Shown here in pieces: positions 28,052-36,669 of a stretch of DNA of 64,000 nucleotides. Every line of letters begins with the position of its first letter. The first letter of the stretch is position 1. Origin of the DNA: JASHUC01 sp035606175 (GTDB lineage Bacteria; Pseudomonadota; Gammaproteobacteria; Steroidobacterales; Steroidobacteraceae); contig DATNFW010000106.1 of the NCBI GenBank assembly GCA_035606175.1, positions 34,575 to 98,574 on the forward strand, read 5' to 3'. The translations under genes were made by a program, and so were the position numbers. A model generated the notes under the pieces. It was not told where the DNA came from. It made no database searches and worked only from the letters and a program-made list of their open reading frames with translations.

Positions 28052-29371
28052 TCATACCAGCGCGGCGACTGCCGTGAGGCGCACGATCCGGCGCGCCGGG
28101 AAGTGGCATACAAATTCGCTCCCACGCCCCGGTGTGCTCGCCACCGCGAGCTCGGCTCCATGGCGCTGCAGGACGTGCTTGACGATCGCGAGCCCGAGTC
28201 CCGAACCGCCGCGGCTCCGCGAGCGTCCCTCGTCGACGCGATAGAAGCGCTCCGTCAATCGCGGAATGTGCTCGGGCTCGATGCCGATGCCCGTGTCCGA
28301 TACCGAAAAGTGGCCGCCCTCCTCGTCCGCCCACCACTTCATCGAAATGCGCCCCTCGACAGGCGTGTACTTCACGGCATTGTCGATGAGGTTGAAGAAG
28401 GCGGAATGGATCTCCGTCGCATTGCCGAGGAGCCCCACCGCCTCGTCCGCCTCGATCTGCACCTCGCGCGGATGCTCCGGACGGGCGAGGACTTCCCTGC
28501 GCAGCGTCGCGAGCAGTGACGCGACATCGATCGGCTCGCCGCGCACTTCCTCCTCGGTCGTCTCGAGCCGCGACAGCTCGAGCAGATCGCGCACGATGGT
28601 CGTCATGCGCTCGGCCTGGCGCCTCATCTCGGCAATCGGACCGGCGAGCTCCGGATCGAGCGCGCCGTCCTGACTCAATGTCTCGAGGTAGCCCGAGATG
28701 ACGGTGAGCGGGGATCTCAGCTCGTGCGAGGCATTCGCCACGAAATCCTTGCGCATGGCTTCGAGGCGCATTTGGCGCGAGACATCGCGGACGAGGAGCA
28801 GCTGCTGTCCCTCCCCGTACGGCACGAGCTGAATGGACAGAAACACGCCCGGCGCCCGACCGTGGCGGATCACGACAGGATTCGAGTAGTCGCCGGCTCC
28901 GAGATAGCGCGCGAGCGCGGGGTGGCGTACGAGATTGTCGATACGCAAGCCGAGGTCCACCGGCCGGCGCAGCTCGAGCAGCTGGGCCGCCATGCGGTTG
29001 AACCAGACGATCTCGCGCTCCGCATCGAGGACGACGACGCCGTCGGGCAGGGCGGCGGTCGAGCGCTGGATCTGTCGAAACAGCTGAATGAAGCGCTGCT
29101 TGTGAAAGCGCTTACGCCTGTGCAGGCGCACGATCTGGGTGATCACATCGCCCCAGGCGCCGCCGACATCGGGCGGGTCGCTCAAGCTGCGATGCCGCAC
29201 CCACCAGTCGACACGAAACAGATTGAGGAGCTGCCATCCGAGGGCAGCCGTCACGACGAACGCGGCGCCTGCGAACGGCCAGCCGAACGGCCAGCCGAGA
29301 AGCAGGCCGAGAACCACCGCCCCGATCAGGCGGACGGCGATGAACGATGCGGCCTGCAGCGCCAGGTACAT
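28052..29371 (-). CDS. phoR: Phosphate regulon sensor histidine kinase PhoR
   Basis: Membrane histidine kinase of 439 residues that phosphorylates PhoB. Two adjacent N-terminal TM segments (about 5-50) without a large periplasmic domain are followed by a PAS domain (about 100-200, LPDGVVVLDAEREIVWFNRMA). HisKA has FVANASHELRSPLTVISGYL with the phospho-His, and the HATPase has FNLIDNAVKYTP, FSVSDTGIGI and GGSGLGLAIVKH. The tiny extracytoplasmic part is the PhoR signature. It lies 26 nt after phoB. Confidence 0.95.
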   Translation of the reverse strand: MYLALQAASFIAVRLIGAVVLGLLLGWPFGWPFAGAAFVVTAALGWQLLNLFRVDWWVRHRSLSDPPDVGGAWGDVITQIVRLHRRKRFHKQRFIQLFRQIQRSTAALPDGVVVLDAEREIVWFNRMAAQLLELRRPVDLGLRIDNLVRHPALARYLGAGDYSNPVVIRHGRAPGVFLSIQLVPYGEGQQLLLVRDVSRQMRLEAMRKDFVANASHELRSPLTVISGYLETLSQDGALDPELAGPIAEMRRQAERMTTIVRDLLELSRLETTEEEVRGEPIDVASLLATLRREVLARPEHPREVQIEADEAVGLLGNATEIHSAFFNLIDNAVKYTPVEGRISMKWWADEEGGHFSVSDTGIGIEPEHIPRLTERFYRVDEGRSRSRGGSGLGLAIVKHVLQRHGAELAVASTPGRGSEFVCHFPARRIVRLTAVAALV

Positions 29372-29397
29372 TGCAAAATGATTTCCGTCGGCTTAGC

Positions 29398-30093
29398 TCA
29401 GCTCGCCTCAGCCGAGAACCGGTAACCCGTGCCGCGCACGGTCTGGATCAGCCGATCGTACCCGAAATCCTCGAGCGCCTTGCGCAGCCTGCGAATGTGC
29501 ACATCGATCGTGCGCTCCTCGACGTAGACGTTACCGCCCCAGATGCGATCGAGCAGCTGCTCGCGCGTGTACACGCGATCCGGATGCGTCATGAAGAACT
29601 CGAGCATGCGGTATTCGGTCGGACCGAGCGGGATCGCTTGTTTGCCCGCGAGCACTCGATGGCTCGCCGGATCGAGCGACAGGCCGCCGAAATCGATGCG
29701 CTCGCCGTGACCGTTCGGCGCGGCCCGGCGCAGCACCGCATTGATCCGCGCGAGCAGCTCCCGCGGAGAGAACGGCTTGGTGACGTAGTCGTCGGCGCCT
29801 CCCTCGAGGCCCGCGACCTTGTCGCCCTCCTCGGCGCGTGCGGTGAGCATGATGATCGGCAGGTCGCGCGTCCCGCGGTCCCGCTTCAGGGATCGGGTGA
29901 GCTCGAGCCCGCTCATGTCCGGCAGCATCCAGTCGATCAGCGCGAGGTCCGGCCGGCGATTCACGATCAGCTCGCGCGCCGCGCGGCAATTCTCGGCCTC
30001 GACGACCTCGAACCCGGCCCTCTTCAGGCCGAACGAGATCATCTCGCGGATCGGCCTCTCGTCCTCGACGATCAGGATGTGCTTGGCCGACAT
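29398..30093 (-). CDS. phoB: Phosphate regulon response regulator PhoB
   Basis: OmpR-type regulator that binds Pho boxes. The receiver has ILIVEDERPIREM, phospho-Asp in LALIDWMLPDMSG, IIMLTARAEE and DDYVTKPFSPREL. The DNA-binding domain has LGPTEYRMLEFFMTHPDRVYTREQLLDRIWG, read in parts, and the recognition helix VDVHIRRLRKAL, ending IQTVRGTGYRFS. 231 residues; the FFMTHPDRVYTR segment is typical of PhoB. The candidate Pho boxes before pstS and the porin gene are its likely targets in this window. Confidence 0.96.
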   Translation of the reverse strand: MSAKHILIVEDERPIREMISFGLKRAGFEVVEAENCRAARELIVNRRPDLALIDWMLPDMSGLELTRSLKRDRGTRDLPIIMLTARAEEGDKVAGLEGGADDYVTKPFSPRELLARINAVLRRAAPNGHGERIDFGGLSLDPASHRVLAGKQAIPLGPTEYRMLEFFMTHPDRVYTREQLLDRIWGGNVYVEERTIDVHIRRLRKALEDFGYDRLIQTVRGTGYRFSAEAS

Positions 30094-30108
30094 GGGCTGC
30101 AGTCTGTC

Positions 30109-30126
30109 ATGGCTACACTATTACAG
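30109..30126 (-). promoter_or_regulatory. Weak Pho-box-like site upstream of phoB
   Basis: On the minus strand ctgtaat-agtg-tagccat has one good half site (6 of 7 to CTGTCAT) and one poor one with the correct 4-nt spacer, 16 nt before phoB. The opposite strand carries a perfect ctgtcat at 30104-30110. PhoB autoregulation is common, but this match is weak. Confidence 0.3.
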
Positions 30127-30138
30127 TGCCCTTTCGTT

Positions 30139-30912
30139 TCAATCTCGTGACGCCAGCCGCCCTGCGGGTGGCCGCGCAACCTCATCGCGAAGATAGATCG
30201 GGATGGCGCGCGTCGGGTCGACGGCGATCCCGGCCGCGAAATCCGCGGCGCCGAGGCGGGCAATCTCTAACGCCCGGGGCAGCAGATCGGCATGGACCGC
30301 ACGCAGGCGCGGACCGAGCTTTGCCTCGAGCTGCGGGTACGCCGTAAAGCCGCGTCCCACGCCGTGAATGGGCTCATCGAGGCCGGCGGCGAGCGCGACC
30401 CTATCCGGTGCACTCACGTGTTCGGCGTCCGCGCGCTCGGCGGCCCGCTCGGCATCCCCCCACTCGGCGCTGCCCGACACGGGCTCCGCCAGGCCCTGTT
30501 CATTGCGCCGAAAGCAGCCCCAGTACACCTCCCGCATGCGGGCATCGGCGCAGACGATCAGGCTTCGCGCCTGCGGCGCGGAATCAAACGCGCGCTGCGC
30601 CAGTGCGCGCAGGTCGGACACCGGCACGACCGGCAGCCCCGCGCCGAAGGCGAGTCCTTGCGCAACGCTCGTCGCGAGCCGCACACCCGTGAAGCCGCCA
30701 GGGCCGCGGCCGAAAGCGATCGCATCGAGGGCCGCAAGCGTGAGCCGCGATTCGGCCAGTATCTCGTCGACCAGCATGAGAATGCGCTCCGCGTGTCCGC
30801 GACCGGGCTCCTCGTAGCGGCTGAACGCGCAATCGGGGCCGCACAGCAGGGCGGCCGAGCAAGCCTCAGTCGCTGTGTCGACGGCCAGGATGTTGAGCGA
30901 GCGGCGCTGCAT
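30139..30912 (-). CDS. tsaB: tRNA threonylcarbamoyladenosine biosynthesis protein TsaB
   Basis: Scaffold subunit that pairs with TsaD in making t6A37 of ANN-decoding tRNAs. Hallmarks are ILAVDTATEACSAAL at the N-terminus, GHAERILMLVDEIL and AIAFGRGPGGFTGVRLATSVAQGLAFG; the C-terminal half is variable and here about 257 residues in total, slightly longer than E. coli (231). It lies 12 nt after yoaA and about 45 nt before phoB on the same strand. The arrangement next to a YoaA-type helicase is conserved in many gammaproteobacteria. Confidence 0.93.
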   Translation of the reverse strand: MQRRSLNILAVDTATEACSAALLCGPDCAFSRYEEPGRGHAERILMLVDEILAESRLTLAALDAIAFGRGPGGFTGVRLATSVAQGLAFGAGLPVVPVSDLRALAQRAFDSAPQARSLIVCADARMREVYWGCFRRNEQGLAEPVSGSAEWGDAERAAERADAEHVSAPDRVALAAGLDEPIHGVGRGFTAYPQLEAKLGPRLRAVHADLLPRALEIARLGAADFAAGIAVDPTRAIPIYLRDEVARPPAGRLASRD

Positions 30913-30924
30913 CGCGCGCGTGCC

Positions 30925-32916
30925 TCATCGAGCGGCCGCGTTCGCGGGCCGATTGCCCGAGCGCGAAGCTGCATGCGCTCGCAGGAAGCTGAGCACCTCC
31001 TCGGGATCGCGCGTGCCGCGCATCGGAGGCAGCGCGGCGAGGAGCGTGCGTCCGTAGGCGCGCTCCATCAGACGCCGATCGCAGATGACGACGGCGCCGT
31101 AATCGGTCTCGCTGCGAATGAGCCGCCCTACGCCTTGCTTCAGAGCGAGCGCTGCCTCGGGCAGCTGGAAGTCGCGGAACGGATTCCCGCCGACCGCCTG
31201 GATGTGATCGATGCGAGCCTTGACGAGCGGCTCCTCGGGCGATGCGAACGGCAGCCGGTCGATCACGACCAGGCGAAGCGCATCTCCTTTTACGTCGACT
31301 CCTTCCCAGAAACTCGCGGTCCCGAGAAGCACGCCGTCCCCGTCCGCTCGGAAATCCTGCAGCAGCTGCTCGCGCGGGGACTCGCCCTGAACGTACATCC
31401 GGTACGGCGGTGTCTCGCCCCAGCGGCGTCGCAGCAGCACCGCCCCTTCCCCGAGCGCGCGATGGCTGGTGAAAAGCAGGAACGCACCGCCTCGAGCCGC
31501 GGCGATGAGCGGAAGCACCGCATCGAGCACGGCCGCGACATAGCCCGGCGCTGCGGGCTCGGGCAGTCCCGCCGGTAGATAAAGCAGGCTCTGACGCTCG
31601 AAATCGAAGGGACTGCCGATGCGCAGGGTCGGAGCATCGGCGATGCCGAGCCGGCCGGTGAAATGGCTGAAATCCTCTCCGACCGAAAGCGTCGCTGAAG
31701 TGAACACCCATGCCGAGCGATGCGCCTGCGTGAGCGCGCGGAAGCGCTCGGCGATGTCGAAGGGGATCAAGTGCAGTGCAAAGCCCCGGGCGGTGAGCTC
31801 GATGCTGCGAACGCCCTCGAGCTCATCGACGGCGGAGATGCGCGCGAGCTCGCCGGCGACCCCTCGCGCCCGCACGCCGAGTGCAGCGGCTCCCGCTGAG
31901 TCGCCGGACGCCTCGAGCGCACTCCCGAGCCCATCGAGTGCCGCCGCGAGGGACTCGGTGGCCGAGGCGAGCGCCGGCCCGCACATCTCCCACTCGAGGC
32001 GTACCGTCGCCTGCTGACGGCCCGAGGCGGGCGATGAGGCGAGCGGCCGACCGCCCGACGCGGGCAGGCGAGCCTCGAGCTCGCGCAATGCCTCCTCGGC
32101 CATCGCCAAAGATGCTTTGATGGCGCCGATATTCTCCTGCGCGATCGACTGCAGCAGAGTCTCGATGCGGCGACTGCCGACGTTCGCTCCGAAGAGCTGG
32201 GTCGCGAGGTCGGGCAGCTGATGCGCCTCATCGAGGATCACGGCATCGGCCGACCCGAGCAGGTCGCCGAACCCGTCCTCCTTCAATGCCAGATCCGCGA
32301 GCAGCAGATGATGATTGACGACGACGATGTCCGCTTCCTGCGCGCGGCGCCGCGCCGCCGCGATGTGGCAGCGGGCAATCTCCGCGCACTGCGTGCCGAG
32401 GCAGTTGTCGCGGTTCGAGGTGACGAGCGGCCAGAGCGGGTGAGTATCCGAAAGCCCCGGCACTTCGGCGAGATCGCCCGCACGCGTCACGCGCGCCCAG
32501 CGCTCGATCCGAACGAGCGTCGCATCCGTGCGGGCGAACCCCTCGAGCGCCCTCTGCCGGCCTGCAAGGCCCAGCCGGTGCAGGCACAGGTAGTTCGCGC
32601 GCCCTTTGAGCAGCGCTACGCGCGCCGGCCGGCCGATCGCACCGGCGACGAGCGGCAAATCCTTCGAGAAGAGCTGATCCTGCAGCGTACGGGTGCCAGT
32701 CGAGATGAGGACGCGCGCGCCGGAGAGCAGCGCGGGAACGAGATAGGCGAAGGTTTTGCCGGTGCCGGTCCCCGCCTCGACGACCAGCTTTTCCCGCGAC
32801 TCGATCGCCCGGGCCACTCGGGAGGCCATCTGCACCTGCTGCGAGCGCGGCGTGAAATCGGGCAACGCGCGTGCGAGTGGCCCCTGGGCACCGAATATGT
32901 CATCGAGCTCGAGCAT
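30925..32916 (-). CDS. yoaA: DinG/YoaA-family iron-sulfur ATP-dependent helicase
   Basis: XPD-like SF2 5'-3' DNA helicase, 663 residues. Walker A is VVEAGTGTGKTFAYLVPAL; the Fe-S cluster cysteines are in ANYLCLHRL and DNCLGTQCAEIARCHI (four Cys); motif II is VILDEAHQLPD; motif VI is LKQGVGRLIRSETDYG. The start MLELDDIFGAQGPLARALPDF at 32916 aligns with YoaA; the frame extends to 33015 without homology and the SD is weak. Likely a replication/repair helicase. YoaA rather than DinG is inferred from length and the tsaB neighbour. Confidence 0.92.
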   Translation of the reverse strand: MLELDDIFGAQGPLARALPDFTPRSQQVQMASRVARAIESREKLVVEAGTGTGKTFAYLVPALLSGARVLISTGTRTLQDQLFSKDLPLVAGAIGRPARVALLKGRANYLCLHRLGLAGRQRALEGFARTDATLVRIERWARVTRAGDLAEVPGLSDTHPLWPLVTSNRDNCLGTQCAEIARCHIAAARRRAQEADIVVVNHHLLLADLALKEDGFGDLLGSADAVILDEAHQLPDLATQLFGANVGSRRIETLLQSIAQENIGAIKASLAMAEEALRELEARLPASGGRPLASSPASGRQQATVRLEWEMCGPALASATESLAAALDGLGSALEASGDSAGAAALGVRARGVAGELARISAVDELEGVRSIELTARGFALHLIPFDIAERFRALTQAHRSAWVFTSATLSVGEDFSHFTGRLGIADAPTLRIGSPFDFERQSLLYLPAGLPEPAAPGYVAAVLDAVLPLIAAARGGAFLLFTSHRALGEGAVLLRRRWGETPPYRMYVQGESPREQLLQDFRADGDGVLLGTASFWEGVDVKGDALRLVVIDRLPFASPEEPLVKARIDHIQAVGGNPFRDFQLPEAALALKQGVGRLIRSETDYGAVVICDRRLMERAYGRTLLAALPPMRGTRDPEEVLSFLRAHAASRSGNRPANAAAR

Positions 32917-33095
32917 AAGGTGAGCGGAATCGGGGGCGGGGCGGCCAGAACCCTTCCGTCCATACCCCCGCCGCTTCGAGCTGTGGTCAGCTGCAGGGCA
33001 TTTTGCTGCAACCAAGCCGGGAAAGTCGCATTATTGGGCAAGCTCGACGATTTTATGATGGTGCACTGCATCACGACAGGCCCCGTTCGGCGCTC

Positions 33096-33632
33096 ATGAG
33101 CCTCGCCGGTCAAGTCGCTTGGACGGCTGCCCGGCTCATGCAGCACCGGGCCGGCTCCTATGCCGAAAGCGCATTGCGCCTCGCGCAGGCGAGCGCCGGG
33201 CGCGCTGCCGAACGCGTCGAGGCGGCCGGTCCGCGAATTGCGACGCTCGCGGAAGCGAGCCTGAAGCTGACCGAGATCACGTTCCGTTGCGTGGACCAGC
33301 TCGTCCGCCAGGGCGTCGAGAGCGCGCAAGGCACCTTGAGCGACGGAGCCGACCGCCTGCGCATGAGCGCGAAGGCGCGCAGCTTCGGCGCACTTTATGC
33401 GGCGCAACGGGCCGCGCTTCCGCAGACGGGGCGCCGCGTTGCCCGCGATCTCGAGGCGACGTGGCGCATCATGTCCGCGACGAGCCGTGATCTCATCGAG
33501 CTCGCTCGCTCGACGCGCCACGAGCTCGAGAGCGGCCCGACGCGTGGCGGACGACGCGCCGCGACGGGACGGCCTCGGTCCCGCAAACGCAAGAGCCGGC
33601 GTCGGACCGGCGAGCGGCACCCGACGACCTGA
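33096..33632 (+). CDS. Phasin-like helical protein
   Basis: A 178-residue, alanine- and arginine-rich, mostly amphipathic helical protein with no cysteine-rich or membrane segments. The central part (KLTEITFRCVDQLVRQGVESAQGTL read in parts) resembles phasin-family proteins that coat polyhydroxyalkanoate granules, and the C-terminus is a very basic tail (RPRSRKRKSRRRTGER) that could bind nucleic acid. ATG 33096 is chosen at the start of the continuous helical region; no strong SD is visible. It precedes pckG by 73 nt. No PHA synthase is in the window, so the phasin call is tentative. Confidence 0.6.
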   Translation: MSLAGQVAWTAARLMQHRAGSYAESALRLAQASAGRAAERVEAAGPRIATLAEASLKLTEITFRCVDQLVRQGVESAQGTLSDGADRLRMSAKARSFGALYAAQRAALPQTGRRVARDLEATWRIMSATSRDLIELARSTRHELESGPTRGGRRAATGRPRSRKRKSRRRTGERHPTT

Positions 33633-33705
33633 ACGGCGCCTTGGGGTCGGTGCGGAGCACGACGACCGCCGCATTCGTTTACACGAGACAGACAGGATCA
33701 GCGCA

Positions 33706-35481
33706 ATGGCCACTGCCCCGCACGATTTCGTAGCCCTTCAACAGTTGAGCCGCGCGGTTGCCGAGTGGGTGGAATCGGTTCGCCAGCTCACGCAGCCCGC
33801 TGCGGTTCACTGGTGCGAGGGCTCTGCAGCCGAGGTGCGCAAGCTGACGGGTGAGCTCGTCGGGAGCGGGGAGCTCCTGACTCTCAACCCCGAGCACTTT
33901 CCCGGATGTCATCTCGCCCGATCCCAGCCGAACGATGTCGCACGCGTCGAGCATCTCACCTACGTCTGCACGCGCTCGAAGGAGGATGCGGGCCCGAACA
34001 ACCATTGGATGGCGCCCGATGAGGCGCGTGCGAAAATGCGCGGTCTGTTTCAGGGCTGCATGCGCGGACGCACGCTCTACGTCGTGCCCTATTGCATGGG
34101 CCCACTCGACTCTCCCTACTCGCGCTGTGGCGTGGAGATCACCGACAGCGCGTACGTCGTCCTCAACATGTCGGTCATGACCCGTATGGGGCGCCCGGCA
34201 CTCGAGCGGATCGCGCGCACCGAGCGCTTCGTGAAGGGCTTGCACTCGATCGGGGAGCTCGACCCCGAGCGGCGCTTCATCATTCACTACCCCGAGGAGC
34301 TGTCGATCGAGAGCTTTGGCTCCGGATACGGCGGCAATGCGCTCCTCGGAAAGAAATGCCATGCGCTGCGCATCGCGAGCTGGCAGGCGCGCACCGAGGG
34401 CTGGCTGGCCGAGCACATGCTCATCGTCGGCCTGCAAAGCCCGCGCGGCGATACCCACTACGTCGCCGCCGCCTTCCCCTCTGCGTGCGGGAAGACGAAT
34501 CTCGCGATGCTCATACCGCCCGAGTCGATGCCCGGCTGGAAGGTGTTCACCGTGGGGGACGACATCGCCTGGCTGCATCCCGGGCCGGACGGACGGCTCT
34601 GGGCGATCAATCCCGAGGCGGGCTACTTCGGCGTCGTGCCGGGCACCAATCCCGAAACGAACCGCAATGCGTACGAGATGATCCGGCGCGATACGCTGTA
34701 CACGAACGTAGCGCTGACGGCCGACAACCAGCCCTGGTGGGAGGGCCTCAAGAAGGGCGCGCCCGTGATCGATTGGCAGGGACGCCCATTCGACTCGAAG
34801 CGCGGTCCCGCTGCGCATCCGAACTCGCGCTTCACCGTCTCCGCGAAGCGCAATCCGAGCTACTCCCCGCACTCCGAGGACGCGACGGGCGTCCCACTGT
34901 CCGCGATCGTCTTCGGCGGACGCCGGCGCGAAGTCGCGCCGCTCGTCTACGAAGCCCGCGACTGGGCGCACGGTGTGCTCGTCGGCGCCTCCGTCGCCTC
35001 CGAGACGACCGCCGCTGCGACAGGTCAGGTCGGCGTCGTCCGCCGCGACCCGATGGCGATGTAGCCTTTCTGCGGCTACAACTTCGCGGACTACTGGCGG
35101 CACTGGCTCGAGCTCGGGACGAAGATCAAGCGCCCGCCGCGCATCTTTCACGTCAACTGGTTCCGGCGCGATGCGCAGGGGAAGTTCCTCTGGCCCGGAT
35201 TTGGCGAGAACCTGCGCGTGCTCGCCTGGATGCTCGACCGGTCGGCCGGCACGGCCCGCGCGACGGATTCACCGATTGGCTGGCTGCCCAGAATGGAGGA
35301 TCTCAACACCTCGGGCCTCACCGTGGGCCCCGATGCGCTACGCGAGCTCCTCTCGGTGGACCCGGGGCTCTGGCGCAAGGAGACAGGCGAGATCCGCGAG
35401 TATTTCCGCCGCTACGGCGAGCGGCTGCCGCCCGCGCTACTGCGCGAGCTCGAGAAGACCGAAGCGCGACTCTCGGGCTAA
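33706..35481 (+). pseudogene. pckG: GTP-type phosphoenolpyruvate carboxykinase with in-frame TAG
   Basis: Decarboxylates and phosphorylates oxaloacetate to PEP using GTP (gluconeogenesis). The frame from ATG 33706 has the GTP-PEPCK P-loop and reactive-Cys region AAFPSACGKTNLAMLIP, YCMGPLDSPYSRCGV, FTVGDDIAWLHPG and VNLxxDN-like segments. After RRDPMAM a TAG (35062-35064, codon 453) stands where the family has Leu. The same frame then continues intact with PFCGYNFADYWRHWLELG, FHVNWFRRD and WPGFGENLRVLAWMLDR to TGA-free codon 591, then TAA at 35479-35481. No frameshift is needed. TTG to TAG is one base change, so this is a sequencing error, a recent nonsense mutation, or suppressed read-through. 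Confidence 0.9.
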
Positions 35482-35538
35482 CGAGGCTCTCGGGCTAGCG
35501 CGGCTCGTCGCATTTGTCCATCCCTGGACGCGCTTCCC

Positions 35539-35558
35539 GCCCGCGCTCCTGCGCGGGC
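35539..35558. terminator. GC hairpin between convergent pckG and cyclase genes
   Basis: gcccgcgc (35539-35546), loop tcct, gcgcgggc (35551-35558): a perfect 8-bp stem with a 4-nt loop in the 87-nt gap between two convergent reading frames. There is no U-tract on either side, so it may stop transcription only weakly or protect 3' ends. Confidence 0.5.
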
Positions 35559-35568
35559 ACTCGCCGCT

Positions 35569-36477
35569 TCAGCGCGGCTCGTCCTCGCAGACGAATCGAA
35601 TCGTCTGCGGCGAGTCGGCCTCCGGGAGCTTGCCGAGCCCAATGAGCCCTTTGCCCTTGATCTGCACGCTGTCGCGCCGGACGAATGCCTCATCGCCGTC
35701 GTCCGTCTGCACGAACGTCCCGTTGGTGCTTTGATCGATCAACACGAACTTGTGGCGGTTGATCTCGATTCTCGCATGCAGACGCGAGATGAGATTGCCC
35801 TTGACCACCACATCGTTGTCCTCGGCGCGACCGATCGCGATCGCCGGATGCTGCTCATCGAGGACGATGTCCCGCTCCTGAATTCGCAGGCGTAGTCGGA
35901 CCGCCGGACCATTGCGGCCGGCGAGCGCGATGGCGGGGACCATGCTCGTCACATCCTCGGTCTGCCAGAGCACCTCGTAGAGCGCGACTTCGCTCCCCTG
36001 CCCCTTCAGCATGGCGATGTCCACCTGTCTCACCGCCGCGCGCCACTGCGGAGAGAGCTTTTCCACCATGGCCGCGGTAGTCATGATCTGACTACCCTTC
36101 GCCTGGCTCGTCATGCGATTGGCCGTGTGGACGGTCGCGCCGAATACATCCCGGTTCTCGAGCACGACGGGACCGAAGTGACAACCGATGCGAATCGTGA
36201 CCGGCTGCCCCTCGACCTTCAGGTGAGAGTGCCTCGAGATCTGCTGCTGCATCGTGGCCGCGGCATTGAGTGCCTGGTCCGCGGACGGGAACGTCGCCAT
36301 GACCTCATCGCCCATGGTCTTGATGACGGTGCCCTGGTGCTGCTCGGTCGCGCTGCGCATGACATCGATGCAGATCGCGACCATATCGCGCGCCTTGAGG
36401 TCGCCCATGAGCTCGTAGAGTCGGGTGGAGCCGACCACATCGGCAAACAGGATCGCAAGCTCGATGTCTTTTCCCAT
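35569..36477 (-). CDS. Class III adenylate/guanylate cyclase with C-terminal FHA domain
   Basis: A 302-residue soluble protein. Residues 5-175 form a class III nucleotide cyclase: metal Asp in LAILFADVVGSTRLYEL, second Asp in IKTMGDEVMATF preceded by the purine-selecting Lys, and the FGATVHTANRM loop. In that loop the usual catalytic Asn (VNxAAR) is His while the Arg is kept. Residues about 205-295 are an FHA domain (IAIGRAEDNDVVV, ISRLHARIEI, STNGTFV), which binds phosphothreonine. The combination suggests cyclase control by a Ser/Thr kinase, none of which is visible here. ATG 36477 starts MGKDIELAILFADV; its SD is weak. Confidence 0.85.
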   Translation of the reverse strand: MGKDIELAILFADVVGSTRLYELMGDLKARDMVAICIDVMRSATEQHQGTVIKTMGDEVMATFPSADQALNAAATMQQQISRHSHLKVEGQPVTIRIGCHFGPVVLENRDVFGATVHTANRMTSQAKGSQIMTTAAMVEKLSPQWRAAVRQVDIAMLKGQGSEVALYEVLWQTEDVTSMVPAIALAGRNGPAVRLRLRIQERDIVLDEQHPAIAIGRAEDNDVVVKGNLISRLHARIEINRHKFVLIDQSTNGTFVQTDDGDEAFVRRDSVQIKGKGLIGLGKLPEADSPQTIRFVCEDEPR

Positions 36478-36669
36478 GCAGCTGATCGGCACCGCGCCCG
36501 CCGGCCCCGAGCGGGCCGGCACAGCAGTGGAAGAAAGTTTATACGCGAGCACCCCCAGCCGCCAGCGTAAGCGGCGCGGCGCGGCGCGCCGCGTTGTTTC
36601 CGCGCCAGCGATCAAAGCTGGGCCGTATGCTGTCTCCCCTTGCCAACAATCGACTCATCCCCCTACCCT

